From Liolophura sinensis (lineage: Eukaryota; Mollusca; Polyplacophora; Chitonida; Chitonidae): a stretch of 64,000 bases of DNA. The position numbers were made by a program, and so were the translations under genes. Position 1 is the stretch's first letter; the number at the start of each line of letters is the position of its first letter. The notes beneath the pieces are model-generated. The model did not search any database. It was given only the letters and a program-made list of their open reading frames with translations, and was not told the origin of the DNA. The stretch covers positions 3,559,246-3,623,245 of the forward strand of contig NC_088296.1 in NCBI RefSeq assembly GCF_032854445.1. The letters are read 5' to 3'. Below are positions 57,843 to 64,000 of this stretch, piece after piece.

Positions 57843-58984
57843 AAGCTATACTTGTGGAACTTTACGTTGGTAACTACGCAGAACGAGGTTGGCCGTAATT
57901 CGCTCATGGATTGGTCAATATTCTGAACAGATGGGTAAACTTATTACAAGATCATTTCTGTAGTTAGATCAAGTGTTCTGAGAATCATCTCGAGTCGTGA
58001 GCTGACATACATGTGAAGAAATCTGTATACATTGGCACATCTGTATAAGAACATATATGAAGGTAAAGAGCGACGCGTGCGCTGTAAGGAGTATTCTGGT
58101 TGTGGTGGTTTTATTTGATGTTTTGCGTTTATTAAATTTTATTTAGTATTTATACTAAATAAATTTATATATATGCATGTAAATTTATTTGTTTTTCACA
58201 ATAAGCGATGTGTTTAATTTGCACCTATGTTTTCAGCCGGAATGCAGCCGGACTCGTATTCATGAGCCAAAGCCATAGCACAGAATCAGCATTCAATGTT
58301 TTTTAATCAGTTTGAAGCATATATTTAAATGTTAGGCTAAAGTCTGAAATCGTTTTGCGAGACAAGCCCCCTGGCAAGGCTTCTGAGGCAAAGCTGTAGC
58401 TGATTCAGCACGCGTATGTGTGTGCAGCCTTACTACGTAACTGTAACTTCAGCAATCAGAAATAGCTTCAGACATGCGAACATACATATTCCTCTATATC
58501 AACACCAGTATTTACATCCTGTAAAGGCAAGTTACATAATGAGTATGCATTTTTTTTAGAGACACGGGTAATTAACTAAACTGCATGCATTTCTGCTTGC
58601 AGCGCAAATGTCAGTCTCTGCACGAATGCACGAATCATGCAAATCAAATGTAAAAGCGCATTTATACTTTTTATTCAGGATGGGGTAAAACAATAGCGTT
58701 TTATAAATGTAAATGATTTCATAAATGAATGTAAGAGAGAAAATTCCAACCAAGGCTGAACGCGTTAACAATACAAATGACTGACTAAACGCGATCAGAA
58801 CCTGCCTTTACTGTGACGTCACTACTGATTACGCAACTCATGCAAACTATTAAAATGGCAAAAAAAAAACCCCAACAAAATAACAAAGCAAAACAAAACA
58901 AAAAAACAAAAACAAACAAACAAAAAACAATAACTATATGTATGCATCATTTTACTTTTTCTTTTGTACGAGAGAGGATCTGCC
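57843..58984. other. Unannotated intergenic stretch
   Basis: Contains an A-rich tract (about 58858-58930). No gene is recognised. Confidence 0.3.
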
Positions 58985-59118
58985 AGGAATTGAAACAGCG
59001 GACGGTTGCGGGTTTCCTCCGAGCCCGATTCCCCCCCCCCCCCCCCCATCATAATGCTGGCCGCCGCCGTATACAAAAATATTACGGCGGAAAACTTAAA
59101 TCAGATAAATAAATAGAT
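58985..59118 (+). mobile_element. SINE-A fragment with a poly-C run (+)
   Basis: GGTTGCGGGTTTCCTCCGAG, a run of about 17 C, CATAATGCTGGCCGCCGCCG and a decayed tail AGATAAATAAATAG. Confidence 0.78.
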
Positions 59119-59454
59119 ATTTTTTACCTTTGTATAAAATCATGTGAGGTTTGGTGGTGTATATTTATAGTCCTACACAAAAAGAGACATATTCATATAT
59201 TACATTGGTACGGTATATACGATGAATACATTATTATAAATGACGGTATTAGCAAAGTGCGTGTACAGAGTTTTGAAAACCTTCATGAATGCTGGCCCGA
59301 ACACAGTTTAAAAACAGAACCCGATTGCCCTTTCACAAAGGGGTCAAAATTTGGGAAGCTTTTCTGAATGCATTTCCTAAGAATCTCACCCTGAATATGT
59401 GCCCTGAGTGGTGAAAGGGCAGAGCAATCTCAACAGGCTAGTAAGTTAGAGGCT
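59119..59454. other. Unannotated intergenic stretch
   Basis: Nothing recognised. Confidence 0.3.
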
Positions 59455-59720
59455 TGGGTTGGTTAATCTATTGATCAGTTCTTGTCTAACGCCATAATCA
59501 AGAGTTATTTTCTCATACTATGGCTGCCAGTTTTCGGGGTGGAGAAAACCCGGAGATCCCGGAATAAACCACCAACCTTCGGAAAGTCACTTTCCCATAT
59601 GTGACGTACAGACATGCATGCGGTATTCCACGAACGTTCTAATAACGGGCCTTCCGGGAATATAACAAGTAGAAAAATTCTATCTGGAGCGCTGTGCTGT
59701 AGACTCAAACCAAAGGATCA
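59455..59720 (-). mobile_element. SINE-B fragment (- orientation)
   Basis: TTGTCTAACGCCATAATCAA, GGCTGCCAGTTTTCGGGG, AAACCACCAACCTTCGGAAA, ATGTGACGTACAGACATGCA, CCACGAACGTTCTAATAACG. Confidence 0.72.
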
Positions 59721-60279
59721 AATACTCTGGAATTCGGAATTATACTACGTGTACTATCATATTTCACCCCAATCTTATCTGCTGGACAACTGAGCAGGTA
59801 TAGTTTTCTCTGTGTAAGCATGAACGGGTTGGTTCCATCCATGCATCTAATGAACAACGGCATGTGGCGGCTGTGTATAAAATCAGCATTAACTATGCTA
59901 GCCTAGCGGGTTTGAATTATAGCGTCGATTCGGTTTCGTCCGACTGGCTATATTCACGACAATAACAAACACAGAGTAATTGAAAGACACTCTGTTTCTA
60001 TTATAAACCCTTATTTATTCTGTCTCCCCGTTTTAAAATGTTCAGTCATGCGGTGAGAAAACAGCCCGGGGCTCCACACGGAGGGTTGTCGATGTACGAC
60101 ACAACGGTCAACGTCCGATCGGACAAATGTACTGGTTGTACAGACTGTGATAAAACAATCAGCAAAGTTACTTCCCTTGTTTGATTTTTTCCTTTTTGTT
60201 AGAAAACTACTTTCAAGGTAAATGAAGAGTACATGTATGTAGATATCCAAAAATTTGACAAATCTTCAAAATCAACTGA
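59721..60279. other. Unannotated intergenic stretch
   Basis: Nothing recognised. Confidence 0.3.
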
Positions 60280-60490
60280 CAGCCTACTTTGATTTATTTA
60301 TTTATTTATTTTATTTATTTATTTATTTGACTGGTTTTGGCCGAACTCAAGAATATTTCACTTATACGACGGCGGTCAGCATTATGGCGGGTGGAAACCG
60401 GGCAGAGCCCGGGGGAAACCCACGACCATCCGCAGGTTGGTGAAGACCTTCCCACATACGGCCGGAGAGGAAGCCAGTCAGCCTACTTTG
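60280..60490 (-). mobile_element. SINE-A, 5'-truncated, with a 12-bp target-site duplication (- orientation)
   Basis: Tail (TTTA)n, GGTTTTGGCCGAACTCAAGA and a body to GCCGGAGAGGAAGCCAGT, with the head missing. CAGCCTACTTTG flanks it at 60280-60291 and 60479-60490. The duplication shows that the copy was truncated when it inserted, not by later decay. Confidence 0.94.
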
Positions 60491-60559
60491 TGACGACTGT
60501 TCAGCATGTCCTGTGGTATACAGTACCACACAGTACAGTGCATTCACCGATCTAAACAC

Positions 60560-60890
60560 TACTCGACTGCGGATGCTCGTGGTATAGTTTGGTCATAAAC
60601 CAACAAGCACTGTGCGGCAGTCTCGAAAACAGCGATTATCCACAACGTGTGCTCGTGACATACTGCGATCGTGAACCCAACAAGCACTGTGCAGAAGTCA
60701 CACAGTACTGCGCAGACACGAAAATATTGATTATCCACAACGTCTACTCGTGATACAGTGCCGTCGTGAACACAACAAGCACTGTGCAGAAGTCACACAG
60801 TACTGTGCAGTAACGGAAACAGCCATTATCCACAACGTCTACTCGTGATACAGTGCTGTCGTGTGCAGAAGTCACACACTACTACAATAG
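60560..60890. repeat. About 95-100-bp tandem repeat, 3 copies
   Basis: AACAAGCACTGTGC(A/G)GAAGTC, ACACAGTACTG(T/C)GCAG and ATTATCCACAACGTCTACTC recur three times with length changes. Confidence 0.85.
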
Positions 60891-61269
60891 AATAAAATGA
60901 ATTAGGCAAAGTCAGAGTTTAAAGCTATCCAGGCTGTTCTATATATGTATGGCAGCTCTTTATCACGTCAAAAAACCTATTACCTCTCGATTGTCAGTGT
61001 GGTTTCTTACAGTGGATAGACAGATATTGGTGCAATAAATTGGATCTTGCGGTTAGTTTATGTGTTAAACTGGTGCATTTTAACCACAGCAGGACACCGT
61101 AGTTACTTATGACGGTGAGCGGGCAAGAAAACCGCCTCGGGAGAGTCATTGCTTGAATAAAAATATTGTTTGCAAAATTTTTCTTTAGCAAAGTCACATT
61201 TATTACGATTTATTATTTATCTTCCCAAAGTCTGAATGAAAGGGTCTGTTATCAGTCAGAAGGTCCTGC
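60891..61269. other. Unannotated intergenic stretch
   Basis: Nothing recognised. Confidence 0.3.
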
Positions 61270-61690
61270 TGTGTTCGGTACAGCCAGCTAGGCCAAATGC
61301 TTCCACCCATGCAGGACGTGGACGAGCAGGACCGCTTGTGTTCCAAGAACATCGCCCAGACCGGGTGTCAAACTAAACGAAACATCGGCACTTTGAACAC
61401 GGAACATAGCTGTAACTCTTTGGTTTGGTACCAGGCGTTTTTTGTTTGTATTTTCTCATTGTCACATTGTTTAATACCGATGGTTCCTAGGTTTTGTGAC
61501 GTCACTCTAGATAGCTATAACATGACAAAATGGCGTCTCCAAATGAGTGGTTAGATACTGACTAGTGTTTGCTTTTTATTTTGTTGATGAACGGTGTAGA
61601 ATTTTAAAAATATTTTAGAATATTTCTGGAATACTACTTTATTAATTAATGCAGCTTTAGTAGGTGATTTATGTTCACTTTAAACTTTTT
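61270..61690 (-). repeat. About 400-bp dispersed repeat R5 (- orientation)
   Basis: The reverse complement aligns from end to end with 35326-35730. The open frame on + here (61297-61554) is therefore repeat sequence. Confidence 0.82.
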
Positions 61691-61699
61691 ATGTTCACG

Positions 61700-61880
61700 C
61701 ACGTTGCGACTTCCTGTGGTCGCGTGTTCAAATCCAGCTGTCGCAGTTTTGGGTGCAGAGTTTTTAAGGCAACAGGTTTGTCAGGTACCTCCGCTTTCCT
61801 TCACCCATAAACCCGTCATTTCAGTGAAAGATTATTTGACACAGCATTAAACACTAACCAAATATATGAAATAAATAAAA
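61700..61880 (+). mobile_element. SINE-like element with B box and shared tail (+)
   Basis: B box GTGTTCAAATCCAGC, a body with GGTACCTCCGCTTTCC, and tail CACAGCATTAAACACTAACC + AAATAAATAAA. The tail is a diverged version of the one carried by SINE-A and SINE-B. Confidence 0.6.
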
Positions 61881-63619
61881 GTTTTGTATGGCGCTTTAAC
61901 CAGACATCAGATAACCCAAGATTATATGTGGAACAAGGATCCCATTATAAGTGGCTTAATGACAAATGGTGTCAGCAATCTGACGGCAGTAAGATGTACT
62001 CGAAGCCGATATACAATGCCGACGTGCAGCAGGGCTTGAACTCACAACCGGTTTGGAATTACATTCGAGACCCGCACACACACACACACTGGCATTTCAC
62101 TCGCCTGAAAAGCAGCAAGCAGACGACGAGGTGAAAGATAACATGGGTATGTCTACGGAAATGAACATTGGATAATATTATGAGAGCTATATACCGGATA
62201 ATAACCGGAAAGTTGGTGTAAGTATGCTGGACAACAGAGCAGCCTGCTGAGCATGTGAATTGTGAACACCAGCAAAGCGCTGTTTTGGACACCACCGTGT
62301 CTGTGCGAGAAAAGCAAGTAAGGACGAGTAAAATGGCAAATGCCCGGAAGTCCGCTGTCTAGGACCCTTTCCACAAAGCCGTTTCTGATTTCAGTTAAAA
62401 TTTGAAAGACGATCTTAGAGCTAATTTTTGGGTTTAAGAAATTCAAATCTTGTCCGTCGCTTTAATATGATCTTAGGATAAATTGATCCAAATTTCCAAT
62501 TCCAGTACCAAAAACTTAGCATTGTTCAGAGATTTTAATATCATATTTGACTTATGTTTGTTGAGTTAAGTGGTGCTGGCGAACATTGGTTTGAACCGAG
62601 GAGATACTGCTAAGCGCTCAGCGAGCCAAGGACTCAGTTGAACGACTGCTGGACGACTGTGACTGTTACGGCATCGACTCAAAAGGATTTCATCTGAATA
62701 AAGCATGTATATACGTGGGGAAGAATTACTGTAAAGGAAAATGAGATTTCTGTTCGCTATGGTCGATTTAGTCAAAGTCATTGTCTTGACCTAAAAAAAT
62801 CCGATCAACCAACCGATTTACCGTATTTGACCTACAAATCCGACAACGACATTTATTCATTTGGGTGATTTTGAGAGTTCTACTGACCAGAACTTTCATC
62901 ACCGACAGTGATATTATATAACCTTTTCTATAAGATACAACTCTCAACACCAGTAATCTAAGTCATATTTTATATTTATTACTTTTTTGGGTGGGGGGGG
63001 GGATACAGCAATTAGAGTGCCACTCCTGATTTGCAAGCCGATCCCGTCACTGAAGCACATGACGCCCTCCAATGGACCCTCACCATTTCGTGGCCGATTA
63101 TTCACAGTTCTGCGGGGCCTCAGGTTTGCTGAATTGTAAAGGGCCAGACGTGCAGGATCGGTCACGTGACTCGAAGTTATTTGTCATTCCAGTCGCGTTC
63201 TCCGGTTTCCCCCTTGCCGAGGTATTGTTTGCATCGTGAAGAGAGCTCACTGTGTGTGCACGAGAGCTTGTGTTTGAGTATAAGACGACGGAACAGGCTT
63301 ATGACAGCCGGGTCTGACTGAAGAGCCCATAGATATCTTATAGTGAGGACATAGTGAACGTATACAGGACCATATATACAGTTATAGGAGTGAGAGTCTA
63401 CAATATGTAAATTGGGATGTAACCCATGCGGCGTAAGTGACAGACGGAAAGTGAAAGTCTGAAACAGTTTAAAAGTCGAGGAGAGAATAATAGTACTATG
63501 GTATCATTAGTTTTTCTCAATGACCTAACATTATAAAACAGGGTAGCCCCCTCGCCTGAGCACCAGAAACAGAGTTTAATTTGTCTATGTGACACACAGG
63601 TAAAGATTCACCCAAAGAT
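61881..63619. other. Unannotated intergenic stretch
   Basis: Holds a short (CA)n (62074-62087) and a G run (62991-63002). A GTATAAGA near 63278 could suggest a promoter, but nothing else supports one. No gene is recognised. Confidence 0.3.
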
Positions 63620-63715
63620 ATGTTCCTAGCCAATAATCGCAAGGTCAGTTCCCCAAAACAACGTTCAACGCAAACCACCAAGGAACTGAGAGAGTACATA
63701 AAGTATGAAAGTTTT
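63620..63715 (+). repeat. Dispersed repeat R3, 3' part
   Basis: GTTCCTAGCCAATAATCGCA, CAAACCACCAAGGAACTGAG and ACATAAAGTATGAAAG. The GTCGAAACAGACA start is missing. Confidence 0.7.
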
Positions 63716-63766
63716 AAAAGACCAATTCATGCAGAGAAGCAGTCAACAGTTTTCAATGTTGTTGAG

Positions 63767-64000
63767 GGGCCTCCGTGGCTCAGTCGGTTAGCGCGCTAGC
63801 GCAGCGTAATGACCCAGGAGCCTCTCACCAATACGGTCGCTGTGAGTTCAAGTCCAGCTCATGCTGGCTTCCTCTCCGGCCGTAAGTGGGAAGGTCTGAC
63901 AGCAACCTGCGGATGGTCGTGGGTTTCCCCCGGGCTGTGCCCGGTTTCCACCCACCATAATGCTGGCCGCCGTCGTATAAGTGAAATATTCTTGAGTACG
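63767..64000 (+). mobile_element. SINE-A, intact up to the window edge (+)
   Basis: GGGGCCTCCGTGGCTCAGTC, CGTAATGACCCAGGAGCCTC, GTGAGTTCAAGTCCAGC, a full body and TATTCTTGAGTACG. The window ends inside the tail. Together with the copy at 36155 it is among the least diverged. Confidence 0.95.

Noticed and set aside
61297-61554. 85-codon + frame starting with ATG
   Set aside because: Antisense to the R5 repeat; its protein-like look is coincidental.

Overview
This is eukaryotic nuclear DNA from a repeat-rich animal genome. Its signs are GT-AG introns with consensus donors, AATAAA signals, tRNA-derived SINEs with Pol III A and B boxes, palindromic MITE-like elements, microsatellites and large satellites. 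The commonest SINE has a tail reading roughly GAGTACGGCGTAAAACACC followed by (AAAT)n. That type of tail, plus a calexcitin-like gene, points to a lophotrochozoan, most likely a mollusc; a brachiopod is not excluded. There are no operons, prokaryotic genes, CRISPR arrays or true tRNA genes.

Two genes can be built exon by exon with matching splice phases, both on the + strand. (1) A claudin/PMP22-family four-helix membrane protein of 263 residues has exons at 19634-19961, 30030-30179 and 30982-31295. (2) A calexcitin-like, sarcoplasmic-type EF-hand protein of 212 residues has exons at 38519-38585, 47183-47235, 47737-47868, 48847-49000, 50574-50677 and 51430-51558. A third, unidentified gene is represented by a probable last exon on the - strand (4972 down to 4513, with an AATAAA at 4324-4319). 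The rest of it must lie at higher coordinates and was not found.

Layout: 1-4.3 kb is SINE-free, AT-rich DNA with a 62-bp minisatellite, possibly the 3' end of an upstream gene. 4.5-5.0 kb is the - strand exon. 5.1-8.9 kb is a truncated SINE, an 80-95-bp array and a 2.8-kb 46-bp satellite with higher-order structure. 9-19 kb is intergenic, with SINEs and minisatellites, including a 48-bp array whose unit comes from a dispersed repeat. 19.6-31.3 kb is the claudin-like gene, whose 10-kb first intron holds SINEs, MITEs and arrays. 31.3-38.5 kb is intergenic and holds a near-consensus CTCF motif, a full-length SINE with an 11-bp target-site duplication, and a 21-bp minisatellite just upstream of the second gene. 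38.5-51.6 kb is the calexcitin-like gene, whose 8.6-kb first intron carries a 2.6-kb satellite built on a 17-bp module. 51.6-64 kb is repeat-dominated and no gene was recognised.

Most long open frames in the window are by-products of satellites with stop-free units or of SINE copies, not genes. The two supported genes (a junction-type membrane protein and a calcium sensor) show no evidence of working together. The most interesting material is the repeat biology: minisatellites born inside dispersed repeats, a nested inverted-repeat element, two SINE families sharing one tail, and satellites with higher-order structure.
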